Positions 46,251 to 55,747 of a stretch of DNA of 64,000 nt are shown piece by piece. The DNA is from Prevotella sp. oral taxon 376 (lineage in GTDB: Bacteria; Bacteroidota; Bacteroidia; Bacteroidales; Bacteroidaceae): the NCBI RefSeq assembly GCF_003043945.1, contig NZ_PYXG01000002.1, forward strand, positions 527,501-591,500, written 5' to 3'. Under the pieces are notes generated by a model. It had not been told where the DNA came from. It saw only the letters and a program-made list of their open reading frames with translations, and did no database searches. The number at the start of each line of letters is the position of its first letter. Within the stretch, counting starts at the first letter, position 1. The position numbers were made by a program, and so were the translations under genes.

Positions 46251-46283
46251 CTCCAAGAAATTGTTTAGTGCAGTTTCTTGGAG
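46251..46283 (+). terminator. Hairpin after the mobilization operon
   Basis: A perfect 10-base stem CTCCAAGAAA (46251-46260) / TTTCTTGGAG (46274-46283) just behind the last mob-operon gene. No clear T-tract follows, so a terminator is probable but not certain. Confidence 0.55.
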
Positions 46284-46366
46284 TATCTTCGTTCAGTAGT
46301 TGGTTTTTATCCTTGTAGGTAAACTTATAGTTTACTATTGCATAAAACTTCAGTTTGATACACCCT

Positions 46367-46470
46367 CTTACCGTTAAACAGAATTACATAGATAGCCCAG
46401 TTGGTACAAACAAAGGCTGATTACTTGAAGATTTCCTCAATCTGACATATATCATGGTGATAGATAGTCA
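46367..46470 (-). pseudogene. Relic fragment of a DUF1016 (YhcG-like) nuclease gene
   Basis: Read on the minus strand it gives YHHDICQIEEIFK, a stop, then SAFVCTNWAIYVILFNGK. This lines up with YHSDISKIEDIFKQSAIVRTNWASHVILLNSK of the intact DUF1016 protein encoded at 61053-62333, in the same orientation. The nucleotide match is also obvious (for example GCCCAGTTGGT in both). A stop replaces a Gln, and nothing else of the gene is left. Confidence 0.75.
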
Positions 46471-46534
46471 ATAGAATGTGCGAATATACTTATGTCAATG
46501 TTATAGGAACGGCATAATGGTATTATATTGAATT

Positions 46535-48196
46535 TCATTCAGAGTTATTCATAATAATCTCTAACATATTTTTTTGATGACGGACCATATCTTCTACGTC
46601 CCATTCTAAGCCAAATGGACGTTCCTTCTCTTTGTCTTTAATACCGTTATTGTAATTGTCTTGGCATATCTGTAACATAATTCTGAACTTTAAGGAAGCA
46701 ACACTCACCTGATTGGACTTTGTATCAAGATAGCGATTATTTTTATTAATTGGATTCAAGTTTGAGCCAGAACTATTTGCATCAGAACCTATCATGGCAA
46801 AATTGCCATAGCAGTTTATATCATGCGTACTAATTGGCATATTGTCTCCAGCCTTAGCTTGCGGATAATAATGCTCCAAACTTTTTCTAGTTCGAGAGAA
46901 ATAGAAGCTATTGAAAGCATCCAACTCAAAACCACTACAACCTAATGAATTGAAAAAATCTTTTCGATTACGAGAATTCTTCTTTGCTTTGTTACCTCGC
47001 AGTTCAACAACATATTTCTTCCAAAGCTTATAATCAGTATAATTAAACACATACAAAGGTATATTGTATGACCCGAGAGGGTAAATACGATTGAAATCTC
47101 GATTCGTTTTCTCTAATTCAACGCTCAATTCACCATTATTAAAAATAGTCTCATCAAAACTATTTGGTTTCGGCTGATTTATATCGTTGAGTTTACTTGC
47201 ATCGAGATACACATCAAAGAAATACTTATCAGCCAGTTTTCTTAAGAATTCCACATAATTATTAAGGTCACAATCCTCAAACAAGTGGTATAAACAATAG
47301 AACAGATAGTTTTTTCTTTGCTTAGGTGTGAAAGCGACTTCAAACATAGACAATAATTGAATAACCTCATTTTGTTGTGCCTTATTGTCCTCATACAAAT
47401 CCTTTAGATAAGAAGCCTTACTACCTTTCTTGTAAAAATATTGCAACTTCCATGGATTCTCAATGGCTCTATCTTCGCCATTTGTGTGATGTATTACAAA
47501 GTTATCAAGAAAGTATTTAGCCAAAAGGAGATTGTATGCGAAGTCCTTAACAAACCCAGGAGTAAGATTTACTTTGTCAAACTCCTTAATTAGTTCTTTA
47601 TCATCAAGCGTGAAACTCAAAGGATTAAAATCATCCTCGTTCCACGCTCTCGTGATTTTCAGTACAATTAACAGAAAATTCGGAAAATCTATTATGGGCT
47701 GGAAACGATCGTTTATGTCATCATCTTCCTTCTTTTCTATCTTTTTTATAGGTGTATTTAAAAGATCTGAAATACTTTTCATCCCCAATGATAAAGATGA
47801 ATCCACATTAGAATTCGGAAAGTCGTTGAAAGATTCTATATCAAAACTGCCCATTGTTTTACCAAAGACACTTGTCATCCCAGGAAGCTTCTGCTGAACA
47901 TAGAAACTCATGTCACTACAAGCCTCCCATATACGACTAAACTTCTCCATAGCTTCTTCATTGCCAATTAGTTGCTCACAGAGTTTGGCTTTTACTATTT
48001 CGTGCTTTTCTAACTGCTCACCGCGAGAGTTCATAACTTCAAAATAGTGATTCAAATCTACGTCTTTCGGCACACAATAATGGATGATATGCACCTTGTC
48101 CAAAAAAAAAGACTTAAAAGATTCAATATCAGCATTCTTGTCACCGACAATCTCGTTGAGTGCTTCCTTTGCATAATGGAAGCCATTAAGAATACC
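46535..48196 (-). pseudogene. C-terminal part of a DUF262-DUF1524 gene split by the nested element
   Basis: The frame is open from a TAG at 48221-48223 down to 46535, with an ATG at 48187 that would allow 550 residues. Conserved DUF262 C-terminal sequence DVDLNHYFEVMNSRGEQLEKHE appears near the start. The DUF1524 HNH-like nuclease motif is near the end (SLEHYYPQA, CYGNFAMIGSDANSSGSN). The essential N-terminal DUF262 part with the DGQQR motif is missing. It is found as a 140-residue stub at 59047-59469, on the other side of the nested element. Together they would make about 695 residues, the size of GmrSD-like fusions. A short product from ATG 48187 cannot be excluded. Confidence 0.8.
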
Positions 48197-48241
48197 CAGA
48201 CAGATTTTTTGTTTGCAAACTATCTTGTTGAAGAACAGAGT

Positions 48242-48279
48242 GTTACCATTTTAGAATAAATGTATGGGTAACGATTTAG
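48242..48279. repeat. Left-end repeat of the nested element
   Basis: GTTACCATTTTAGAATAAATG, then TAACGATTTAG. It resembles the right-end sequence 58914-58950 (GTTACCATTAGAGAAATGG, TAACGATTTGG) in the same order and orientation. Candidate integrase arm-type sites. Confidence 0.55.
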
Positions 48280-48321
48280 AAATGAGCAGAGTGCTTTAAG
48301 GTACATTGTTTTGAATAGCCA

Positions 48322-48382
48322 AAGAACGCTCACTTTTACCATTTGCAAAGATACACATTTGCGAGGGAAAGTGAGCGTTCTT
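48322..48382. terminator. Long-stem hairpin at the left end of the nested element
   Basis: A perfect 15-base inverted repeat AAGAACGCTCACTTT (48322-48336) / AAAGTGAGCGTTCTT (48368-48382) with a 31-base loop. It lies just after the MobV gene (transcribed toward it) and before the interrupted DUF262 gene. It could terminate transcription leaving the element. Confidence 0.6.
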
Positions 48383-48454
48383 GCGTGATTTTCTTCCTGA
48401 AAAGTTTTGTCGAGACTGAATTACAACGATGAAAGAGAAAGGGGATTTTCGGTT

Positions 48455-49711
48455 TTACAGCCGTTGCGAGCGGTTACGATTGATAAGCTGTTTCCATTTC
48501 TGTTCGCACCAATCGGTAATGGGAAGCCCGTTGATAGTTAGAAGTGGTCGCTTCTTCTCATCCTTGATGATACGGATTTCGCTGTCCTCTTCCGTAAACT
48601 CTCTCTTGTACAGCCCCGAATAGGCTTTAGCCGTACCTCGCTGGGGAGTCTCCGTGCGATACATCTCCGCTATTCTGTCGTCAGAGAAATCCATCTTTCG
48701 GAGCATCAGACGAATGTTCAGCAATTGATAGAAGCCATTGAAAAAACGTTTTATCCAATTCCGCTCTTCCTCATAAACCTGCACGGTTTCTTTCAATTCG
48801 GCAATGGCTCTGTCCCTTCCCTTGACTGTGTCCTGCAAGAGAACGACTTCCTTTCGGATTTCATTCTTCTCCTTTTCCGAAAGATACCGCTGTCGTTCGG
48901 CTTCCTGTTCCAAGTCTGCAATACGCTTCTCTGCCTTGTCGAGTTCGGAGTTGCCAAAGAGGGAGTACAGCGTACCTTTCATTCGGAGCTTACCTGCCTG
49001 CTTCTCCAATTCCTTTATCTTGGCTGTGAGTTCTGCTTCTTGGACTTTCTTCTCCTTCGTGGATTTGAGGATTTCCTTGTAATACTCCATCGTGGTGCGG
49101 TGCTTGGCTTCCGAACCGTGTACGCCCCGTTCCAATCCGAACCGTTGCATTCGCTTGGCATAACTCGTCTGATAGTCTTCCAACTTTTTGGGCGTGAGCA
49201 CATCATCTGCACAAAGTCGTACCTTATTCTTCTTTGTCTTGTACTTCCGCTTGCCGTTCTTGGCTTCCTCTTTGGCTTTCCGTCTTTCACCCGTGACAAT
49301 CGGGACAACTGTGGCGTGAATATGAGGTGTGTCCTCATCTGCGTGCAGTGTGGCTGCGACCACATTGTCCGCCCCGAAAGTGGTGCGAAGCCAATCCATC
49401 GTTTCATTGCACCATTCGTACAGGCGTCCTTCTTGCTCTATGCGAGCCATATCCTCCGGTGAACTTGACAGGATAAAGCGTAAGGCTTTGACTTGGTTCT
49501 GTGCCACCTTTCGGTAGATACCTGCCGTGGCGATGCGATGCTCTATCGCTTCGGTACGGTTAGTTACATTTGCAGGGAATTGCACCAGCTCTCGATTGAG
49601 GTGTGTGCGGGAGGAATCGACGTTACTCGGCATGAATGTACGCGCTATGTGTGCGGTCATTGCCGAGTCGTTTCCTCTCGCCTTGTCTATATGTAAAACG
49701 GCGTAGCCCAT
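48455..49711 (-). CDS. MobV-family relaxase (Mob/Pre plasmid recombination enzyme)
   Basis: 418 residues. Start MGYAVLHIDKARGNDSAM and NRELVQFPANVTNRTEAI are typical of Mob_Pre. The metal/catalytic motif is LHADEDTPHIHATVVPI. The C-terminal half is a long charged coiled coil (about 215-330). It nicks the element's oriT, probably 49737-49810 just upstream. It is unrelated to the MobP relaxase of the outer island. Confidence 0.92.
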   Translation of the reverse strand: MGYAVLHIDKARGNDSAMTAHIARTFMPSNVDSSRTHLNRELVQFPANVTNRTEAIEHRIATAGIYRKVAQNQVKALRFILSSSPEDMARIEQEGRLYEWCNETMDWLRTTFGADNVVAATLHADEDTPHIHATVVPIVTGERRKAKEEAKNGKRKYKTKKNKVRLCADDVLTPKKLEDYQTSYAKRMQRFGLERGVHGSEAKHRTTMEYYKEILKSTKEKKVQEAELTAKIKELEKQAGKLRMKGTLYSLFGNSELDKAEKRIADLEQEAERQRYLSEKEKNEIRKEVVLLQDTVKGRDRAIAELKETVQVYEEERNWIKRFFNGFYQLLNIRLMLRKMDFSDDRIAEMYRTETPQRGTAKAYSGLYKREFTEEDSEIRIIKDEKKRPLLTINGLPITDWCEQKWKQLINRNRSQRL

Positions 49712-49736
49712 TGCTTGAAGATTGATTTAGGGGTAT

Positions 49737-49810
49737 CCAAAGGGGCACCGCCCCTTGGCTCAGGAGGGTATTTTTAGCGATAACGGAGTGCAGCGTAAAG
49801 AAAATACCCT
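49737..49810. other. Candidate oriT upstream of the MobV relaxase
   Basis: A strong small hairpin AGGGGC-ACC-GCCCCT flanked by CCAA/TTGG (49737-49758) is followed by an inverted pair AGGGTATTTT (49765-49774) / AAAATACCCT (49801-49810). It lies 25-100 bases before the MobV gene. The rest of the 49712-50041 gap shows no gene. Confidence 0.5.
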
Positions 49811-50041
49811 AATGAGCTATGGCATTTTTCGAAATGTCCGCTCCGCCCTGCTCGTGCTTCTTTCTTGTTGCGTTGCATCCTGTGAATGCCTGCACGCTTT
49901 GTTTCTAAGTTTTGCTCTGCAAACTTGCTGTTCTGAGGAACTGCCGTAGCTATCGAAACAAAGCCGTTTATTCGCATACATTTTATTTTCTGCATCTTTG
50001 AATACCTGATGATAGAATAATGTTGTTTGCTCTCTTTTGCC

Positions 50042-50980
50042 TTATCGTCTAAGTCCTCGTTTGCGAGGTGGTATCACCTGCTTTAGTTCTGTTCTTTGGG
50101 CAACGTGGTACTCATTGAGGTCTTTGTATCGGGCATAGTATTGGCTCATATCCTCCACACTGATGCCTGCCGATTGTAAAGATTTGAGGGCTTGTCGTCC
50201 TGCTTGGTCGTTGTCAAGGAAAGCTCGAACAGAGTCGATGCCGTTCTCGTGGAGATAGGCGATGGCTCGTGGAAGATTGCTGACGGAGTTCAGTACAAGG
50301 CAAGGTGCAGTTTCTTTCCCTTTCATCGTGAGATAGGAAAGGAAGTCCATACCCCCCTCAAAGATACAGAGAGGAGCGTTGCTCGCTTCTCCTGCAATCA
50401 GAGAAATATCCTTTGGAGCTATTGTGCCCTTGAATGTCTTGTCGTCTCGGAGTTCATATCCTCCTGCACGGTTGGCAAAGCCGATGGCAGAATACTCTCG
50501 TCCTCCTACTTCGTAGCGAATATGGCGGAGATAAGGGCTTGCCACGGCAAGGTCTATCTTGCGCACCTCTTGGAGATAGTTCTGCAAGTGCAGGGGCAAT
50601 GCTTCGCTGATGAAGAGAATACGCCTTGCATTACTTGGTTGCTGTTCATCTCTTATCTGCTTCATGTGAGTTTCACAATGAAAGGGAGAGGGTGCGAGGG
50701 GTGTTGCTTTCCCTTCGGCAAGATGCGCCATTGCTTCGTAGGCACTGCTTCCTTGCATCTGCATCACAAGGTCGATGATGCTTCCACCTTGGTTTGTCCC
50801 ATAGTCGTGCCACAGGTTTTGCCGAAAGTCCACTTTCAGGCTGGCGTTGGGGTCTTCTCGGTAGGGAGCGTGATAGAGGGCGTAGCCGTTGTAACGCTTC
50901 GCAGGCTCGATGCCACAAGCGTGCAGGTAGTCGGCTATCGGTATTGCCTTGATGTATTGTAGGTCGTAATATTCGTTATT
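50042..50980 (-). CDS. CHC2/toprim primase of the nested element
   Basis: 312 residues from ATG 50980 (MNNEYYDLQYIKAIPIADYL); an ATG at 51013 would add 11. The CHC2-like domain is YHAPYREDPNASLKVDFRQN and HDYGTNQGGSIIDLVMQMQG, without the zinc cysteines. Toprim motifs are ICIFEGGMDFLSYL and RAFLDNDQAGRQA. It is a relative of the primase at 43303-44193, implying the two elements share this module by descent. Confidence 0.88.
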   Translation of the reverse strand, partial: NNEYYDLQYIKAIPIADYLHACGIEPAKRYNGYALYHAPYREDPNASLKVDFRQNLWHDYGTNQGGSIIDLVMQMQGSSAYEAMAHLAEGKATPLAPSPFHCETHMKQIRDEQQPSNARRILFISEALPLHLQNYLQEVRKIDLAVASPYLRHIRYEVGGREYSAIGFANRAGGYELRDDKTFKGTIAPKDISLIAGEASNAPLCIFEGGMDFLSYLTMKGKETAPCLVLNSVSNLPRAIAYLHENGIDSVRAFLDNDQAGRQALKSLQSAGISVEDMSQYYARYKDLNEYHVAQRTELKQVIPPRKRGLRR

Positions 50981-51104
50981 CATTGCTGTTATCTTTGGAT
51001 TTGGGTTATTCATTTGTTCGTTATCTCATTATTCGCTCTGTTTTCTCTTTTTGGAATTTTCCCCTTTTCTTCTTACTACACTTCGACACTCGGATAAGTA
51101 ATTG

Positions 51105-51261
51105 ACAGTGAAAGAGAAAAGTGTAACACTTCATTCTATTTTGTCCTTCTACACCTCCTGTCTACATCTTTTCTCATTCCTTCTGCCATAGAAGCGTAGA
51201 AAGATGGTAGTAAGCCGTGTCGCAAGATGAAGACCTTCTGCAATCCTTTCTCTTTCACTGT
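51105..51261. repeat. 15-bp inverted repeat in the primase-VapE gap
   Basis: ACAGTGAAAGAGAAA (51105-51119) and its exact complement TTTCTCTTTCACTGT (51247-51261), 127 bases apart. They lie in the 334-base gene-free gap between the primase and VapE-like genes. The gap is rich in purine/pyrimidine runs. Could be part of a replication origin; nothing else is seen there. Confidence 0.5.
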
Positions 51262-51347
51262 ATTATCCTTAGTTGTAGTAACGTAGTAAGGAGAATAGGA
51301 AAGAAAAGAGAAAGAAGTATTGCAAAGGAGGTGATAACAACAGGGTG

Positions 51348-52535
51348 CTATGGCGGTTGCTCGGGGTAAATCTTACGGACGGCATAGACATATACGGGAT
51401 TGCCGTTTATCCTGCGACACTCTCTCGTATAACCGGCCTTTCGCAAGGCTTCCCCCATCCGCTTGGCGGAGAGGGATTGTCGGGTATAGCAGGAGAGGTA
51501 ACCCACTATCTCCGAATTGGTCATATAGAAGCGTTTCGTTGCCGTCTCCACTTCCGTGGGAAAGGTAAAATAGCGAAGCAATAATTCCATCTCTGTCGTA
51601 TAGACTTGGAAGGCTTCGCTGTTTCTATGCAATTCAATAATTTCTTCATCATTGAACCAATAGCGAAACCCTTCATTCAATCGTGTCTTGGCTTCGCTGT
51701 AAACGGCATCCATCGGAATGCTCTTGGCTCTGTCTATCTCTATCTCCAGCACCTCAAAAGGCAGGAATCGTCTGCTTCCTGTCGGGTCGGTGAGGAAATC
51801 GTTGCCATTGACCGAAGCCACGAAGCTCGCCAAGTGCGGTCGCTCTTCGATGTGCTTTTCATAAGGCATACGATACTTTACCTGTGGACAGGTAATGAGG
51901 TTCTTCAGTTCGTTCTCGTCCCGCTTGTTGAGGGCTTTGAGTTGGTCGTCAATGTTGATGATGAGGTTTTGCCCGATAAGGCTCAGCACGTCCTTTTCCT
52001 GCGGGTAAATCTTTCCCGTATAGCGGTAATCGGATAGAGCTGGTGGACAGAGCAAATCAAGGAACGTGGTTTTGAACTTGCCCTGCTCTCCTGTCAGCAC
52101 AAGGCAGGTGTGATTGCGACACTGCTTGTCGTCCATTGCATTGGCGACCACTGCCACCAGCCACTTGGTGAGGTATTCTTTCCATTTCTCGGGATTGGTT
52201 ACGCTCACGCAGTCGGCAAGGGCGGTGATAGCCGTATTCCCTTTCGTCAGCGGTAACGCTTGGAAATAGGCTTGTACGGGATTGACACGTGGGGAGAAAT
52301 CGCTTTCAATGATGCTGTACAGATTCTCGGGTGAGGTCTGTACATCGGCTTCCTTGTCCAATGCTCGTTTGAGGGTATTGATGCGGTAGCGGTCTATGGC
52401 TGTATAATCACCCGTTCCTCGTGGACAGTACTCCGCTCGGTGCAACACGGTGTTGTACCGAAACTCATAGCGAGCCGAAAGAAATTCTTCTATTTGAGCG
52501 TTCTTGGAGGGGTTGTCCTTCTCTTCTTTTTTCAT
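51348..52535 (-). CDS. VapE/VirE-like P-loop helicase
   Basis: 395 residues. The ATPase core has Walker A in LVLTGEQGKFKTTFLDLL, Walker B-like NLIINIDDQLKALNKRD, and FVASVNGNDFLTDPTGSRRFLPFEV, the signature of the virulence-associated E family. A C-terminal winged-helix region follows (TNSEIVGYLSCYTRQSLSAKRMGEALRKAGY). It acts with the primase in element replication. The N-terminal 110 residues contain a family-typical lead-in (YRINTLKRALDKEADVQTSP). Confidence 0.9.
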   Translation of the reverse strand: MKKEEKDNPSKNAQIEEFLSARYEFRYNTVLHRAEYCPRGTGDYTAIDRYRINTLKRALDKEADVQTSPENLYSIIESDFSPRVNPVQAYFQALPLTKGNTAITALADCVSVTNPEKWKEYLTKWLVAVVANAMDDKQCRNHTCLVLTGEQGKFKTTFLDLLCPPALSDYRYTGKIYPQEKDVLSLIGQNLIINIDDQLKALNKRDENELKNLITCPQVKYRMPYEKHIEERPHLASFVASVNGNDFLTDPTGSRRFLPFEVLEIEIDRAKSIPMDAVYSEAKTRLNEGFRYWFNDEEIIELHRNSEAFQVYTTEMELLLRYFTFPTEVETATKRFYMTNSEIVGYLSCYTRQSLSAKRMGEALRKAGYTRECRRINGNPVYVYAVRKIYPEQPP

Positions 52536-52909
52536 TGTTCGTACTTCTTCTATTTGCTTGGTTTTGAACTTTCATCCGAAAAAGGATGCTAAAACCAAAT
52601 TAGAGAGCCGACTCCATACCGCCAAGGTTTGCGAGTTTGTTGCTTCGAGATACACAAGAATGCTCCGAAAACAGGAGCGAAAAACAGGAGCTGTCAGAAC
52701 TAAAAGGCTCAAAAAGAGAGAACAGAGAGGATAATGGCTCTATAAGCGACTTCGTCGGATTGCTACCGTCTGCATCCTTTTTCTTTGGGGAGAGAAGGGG
52801 CGTGTGTATTCATTGTTAATGAGAGCCATTTTATACCGTATCAAAGCCACAAGTACGCACTTAGAAAAAGTGGGTGGAATAGGTGTTTTACGCTTGTACA
52901 TTTGCCTGT

Positions 52910-52974
52910 GATTTCCTTGTGTTTCCTTTGATTTCATCAGGTCTGGAAACAAGGATTTTGCCTGCGTATATTTG
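52910..52974 (+). promoter_or_regulatory. Regulatory box and -7 element of the excisionase genes
   Basis: GATTTCCTTGTGTTTCC (52910-52926) matches the box before the DUF3853 gene of the outer island in 15 of 17 bases. A TATATTTG at 52967-52974 is a good -7 element; no strong -33 is present. The remaining part of the 52536-53014 gap holds no convincing gene. Confidence 0.5.
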
Positions 52975-53014
52975 CACCAAACGAAGTAGAAATAACAATT
53001 AAAACGATATTGAT

Positions 53015-53293
53015 ATGAGATTTACAGCCATTGACACCTCCGCTTGGGAGGAACTGAAAGAGAGCATTGTAGAACTCACCGACTGTTTCAACGAGTACTT
53101 TGCTCCACCTGCTGAATTACCTGACCTGTTACACAACGGAGATGTGTGTCGAATACTGAACATCAGCAAACGGACACTGCAACATTACCGAGATACATCG
53201 GTGTTGCCCTTTATCCAAATCGGGCATAAGTGCTATTACAAACGTGAGGACGTGGAAGCTCTCCTTGCAAAGTCTAATCCTCATAAAAACTAA
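53015..53293 (+). CDS. Excisionase-like helix-turn-helix protein (first)
   Basis: 92 residues. The C-terminal half is a MerR/Xis-type winged HTH (LPDLLHNGDVCRILNISKRT, LQHYRDTSVLPFIQIGHKCYY, KREDVEALLAKS). It probably controls excision of the nested element. It is followed 6 bases later by a paralogous gene. Confidence 0.85.
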   Translation: MRFTAIDTSAWEELKESIVELTDCFNEYFAPPAELPDLLHNGDVCRILNISKRTLQHYRDTSVLPFIQIGHKCYYKREDVEALLAKSNPHKN

Positions 53294-53299
53294 ACGACT

Positions 53300-53602
53300 A
53301 TGGAATACGAAACAATCAACAAGGAAACGCCCGAGATGAAACAACTCATTTCGAGCATTCAAGAAGTGAGCAAACGTATGCGAGAGATTGCCCAAACGCA
53401 TCGTCCGCTCTTCGGGGGCGAAATCTACCTCACGGGACGAGAGGTTTGTGAACATCTTTTCGTCAGCCCTCGCACCTTGCAGGACTATCGGGACAAGGGG
53501 ATTATACCCTATACCCAAATAGCAGGCAAGATACTCTACCGTCTCTCTGACATCAACCGTCTGCTGCAAGAAAACTACATAAACAGAAGCCTGTATCGAT
53601 GA
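53300..53602 (+). CDS. Excisionase-like helix-turn-helix protein (second)
   Basis: 100 residues, paralogous to the preceding gene: YLTGREVCEHLFVSPRTLQD, YRDKGIIPYTQIAGKILYRL, SDINRLLQENY. A terminator overlaps its stop codon. Such pairs are common regulators of excision in Bacteroides elements. Confidence 0.85.
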   Translation: MEYETINKETPEMKQLISSIQEVSKRMREIAQTHRPLFGGEIYLTGREVCEHLFVSPRTLQDYRDKGIIPYTQIAGKILYRLSDINRLLQENYINRSLYR

Positions 53603-53620
53603 CGGTACAGGCTTTCTTTT
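53588..53620 (+). terminator. Terminator of the excisionase genes
   Basis: Stem AGCCTGTA (53588-53595) / TACAGGCT (53606-53613) with a 10-base loop, followed by TTCTTTTCTCTT. It overlaps the last codons of the second HTH gene. Confidence 0.8.
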
Positions 53621-53674
53621 CTCTTATTGCTCCATAATAATATCCAATCGTATGTGTTAAATGCTCAAATTTCC

Positions 53675-53705
53675 TTGTTGGAATTTATAAAAACAGATAC
53701 CTTTG
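53675..53705 (+). promoter_or_regulatory. Promoter of the nested element's cargo genes
   Basis: TTG (53675-53677), a 20-base spacer and TACCTTTG (53698-53705), about 45 bases before the GNAT gene. Confidence 0.75.
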
Positions 53706-53753
53706 TTGTAGAGCATATTACGTGTATAAAATCATCTATATCATACCAATAAC

Positions 53754-54248
53754 ATGGAAATAAATTTTGAAGCAGTAAATATGAAACTGCAAGAAAAGAA
53801 AACCTTAGAAGAGCAAGAGAGAAAGCTCCTTCTACAGTTATGGAATGATGAGTATCCTATTATCATATCGCATAGTTCGTTGCAGAGTTTTAATCGTTAC
53901 TTAGATAGTTTAGAAAATGTCGTGCACTATTTATTGATGGACTTGTCGCACAATGATATAATCAAAGGCTGGGCTTTTACATTTGATAGAGACAATCTTC
54001 GTTGGTTTGCTATTATACTATCTCCGACTATTCAAAAAAAAGGAATTGGACGTGCAATGCTGAAAGTCCTTATGACTAAGGAGAAATCATTAAATGCTTG
54101 GGTTATTGACCATGATAGGTATATGAAATCTAATGGGCAACCATATTTGTCGCCTTTGCCATTTTACTTAAAACTAGGATGTGAAGTATCAAAGAAAGAA
54201 GCATCAAAATCTGGAAACCTTTCCGTTGTCAGGATAAACTTTGAGTAG
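53754..54248 (+). CDS. GNAT-family N-acetyltransferase (cargo)
   Basis: 164 residues. The acetyl-CoA binding motif is LSPTIQKKGIGRAMLKVLM, preceded by the beta strands IIKGWAFTFDRDNLRWFAII and followed by FYLKLGCEVSKKEASKS. Substrate unknown. It has its own promoter and leads a set of four plus-strand cargo genes, separated from the next by about 100 bases. Confidence 0.8.
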   Translation: MEINFEAVNMKLQEKKTLEEQERKLLLQLWNDEYPIIISHSSLQSFNRYLDSLENVVHYLLMDLSHNDIIKGWAFTFDRDNLRWFAIILSPTIQKKGIGRAMLKVLMTKEKSLNAWVIDHDRYMKSNGQPYLSPLPFYLKLGCEVSKKEASKSGNLSVVRINFE

Positions 54249-54352
54249 TATTATTAGGGAAATCCCAAAAGTTATCCGCTGAATTATTACTCATATTTCT
54301 ATTGGTTGACCACTGTAATAAAGATTCAATCGCCTTTTTAAGCACATTAACA

Positions 54353-54970
54353 ATGAAAAGTATAAGCAATATCCTTAATCATATTCTGCAAATTGAAAAT
54401 GGTTTTAAGCACATCAATGATGGAGCTTCAGAAATAATGGAAATATATTCAAAAGAGCAATGTTTTGAACTTGCCCTCGAATTGTTCAAGCACGAAGCCT
54501 ATCAAGCCCGAATGTTGGCAACATCTATATTGGGCAGATTGGCTGCAACGAATAATGATACACTTTGTTTTCTGAAAGAACAAGTAAGTACTGATAAAAA
54601 TTGGCGCGTGCAGGAAATGCTTGCAAAGGCTTTCGATGAAGTTTGCAAACACAGAGGGTATGAAGTTTCTTTACCTCTCATAGAAGAATGGCTGAATGAT
54701 AATAATCCGAATGTTATCCGTGCCGTAACGGAGGGATTGAGAATTTGGACAAGTCGCCCGTTCTTCAAAGAAAACCCATCAGTGACTATTGCTCTCATAG
54801 CTAAGCATAAGGAATCCGAAAGCGAATATCTTCGGAAATCCATTGGAAACGCTTTAAGGGATATAAGCAAGAAACACGCAGAATTGATACGGCAGGAAGT
54901 GCAACAATGGGATTTGTCCAATCCACGAATCCTGTTCACCTACAAACTTGCAGCTAAGTTGCTAAAATAG
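54353..54970 (+). CDS. HEAT-repeat protein related to AlkD/AlkC DNA alkylation repair proteins (cargo)
   Basis: 205 residues from ATG 54353; an upstream TTG frame start (54302) looks spurious. Helical repeats run through the whole protein, and the segment GLRIWTSRPFFKENPSVTIA and SEYLRKSIGNALRDISKKHA resembles the conserved end of AlkC/AlkD-like proteins (VRKSVANxLNDISK pattern). AlkD removes bulky or cationic alkylated bases without base flipping. The catalytic residues cannot be confirmed by eye, so a DNA-binding, non-enzymatic role is possible. Confidence 0.65.
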   Translation: MKSISNILNHILQIENGFKHINDGASEIMEIYSKEQCFELALELFKHEAYQARMLATSILGRLAATNNDTLCFLKEQVSTDKNWRVQEMLAKAFDEVCKHRGYEVSLPLIEEWLNDNNPNVIRAVTEGLRIWTSRPFFKENPSVTIALIAKHKESESEYLRKSIGNALRDISKKHAELIRQEVQQWDLSNPRILFTYKLAAKLLK

Positions 54971-55054
54971 ATATTACCATAGGAAATTGTACTATTCATC
55001 CAAGGAGTATAATGACGAACAAATAATTTATAGATAAATCAAATATCGCTTGTT

Positions 55055-55693
55055 ATGGATAAACCGACAAATGCCGAAAAAGAATTTCTGGATAAGTTGA
55101 AATTGCTGACAAAGAGTAAAGAGAAATGGGAGGTTGCGATAGATGATGTAGCAAAAGGACTTTCAGAAAAATATTCATCTGCTGTAACAGCAAAAGTTTT
55201 GTGGCTTCTTGGCGAAATGGGGTTGAAATATCCTTTACGAGTGCAAGAATACATTGGCAAAATTGCCAACTATTTGGAAAACAACAACCCCAAACTACGG
55301 GAACGAGCAGTAAATGCAATAGGACGGATAGGTAGGGCAGATAAGAATTTTGTTCTTCCCTATTTAGACAAATTGATGAAAATGGTAGAAGATGAAGCCG
55401 ATAATGTAAGACTGTCATTTATTTGGGCTTGTGAAAATATTGCAATGAATGCTCCAGAGTTGTTCTGTGAAAATCTAAAGCTCTTTTACGAATTGATGCA
55501 AGACAAGGCTGAAAGAGTGCGAATAGAGGCTCCTGAGATGTTTCGTGTTATGGGAAAGAGAAAACCTAAAGTAGTAGAGCCTTATTTGAATAAATTGCAA
55601 TGGTTTGCTGATAATGACCAACATCCTGTCGTCCGTATTCATAGTGCGGGAGCAATTCGCATCACAGAGAAAGCATTGCAGGACTGTGTGTGA
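55055..55693 (+). CDS. HEAT-repeat protein (cargo)
   Basis: 212 residues of alternating helices with HEAT/Armadillo-like periodicity: KVLWLLGEMGLKYPLRVQEY, NPKLRERAVNAIGRIGRADK, ADNVRLSFIWACENIAMNAP, RVRIEAPEMFRVMGKRKPKV. No catalytic motif. It follows the AlkD-like gene by 84 bases and may work with it; function unknown. Confidence 0.65.
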   Translation: MDKPTNAEKEFLDKLKLLTKSKEKWEVAIDDVAKGLSEKYSSAVTAKVLWLLGEMGLKYPLRVQEYIGKIANYLENNNPKLRERAVNAIGRIGRADKNFVLPYLDKLMKMVEDEADNVRLSFIWACENIAMNAPELFCENLKLFYELMQDKAERVRIEAPEMFRVMGKRKPKVVEPYLNKLQWFADNDQHPVVRIHSAGAIRITEKALQDCV

Positions 55694-55747
55694 TTATAAC
55701 TTTTCATCCGAACTGTTATTAAACCAATATGGAATAATGGATGAGTT

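Noticed and set aside
52504..52734. A 76-codon basic protein upstream of the excisionase genes
   Set aside because: It starts inside the VapE-like gene on the other strand and lacks conserved features or a promoter.
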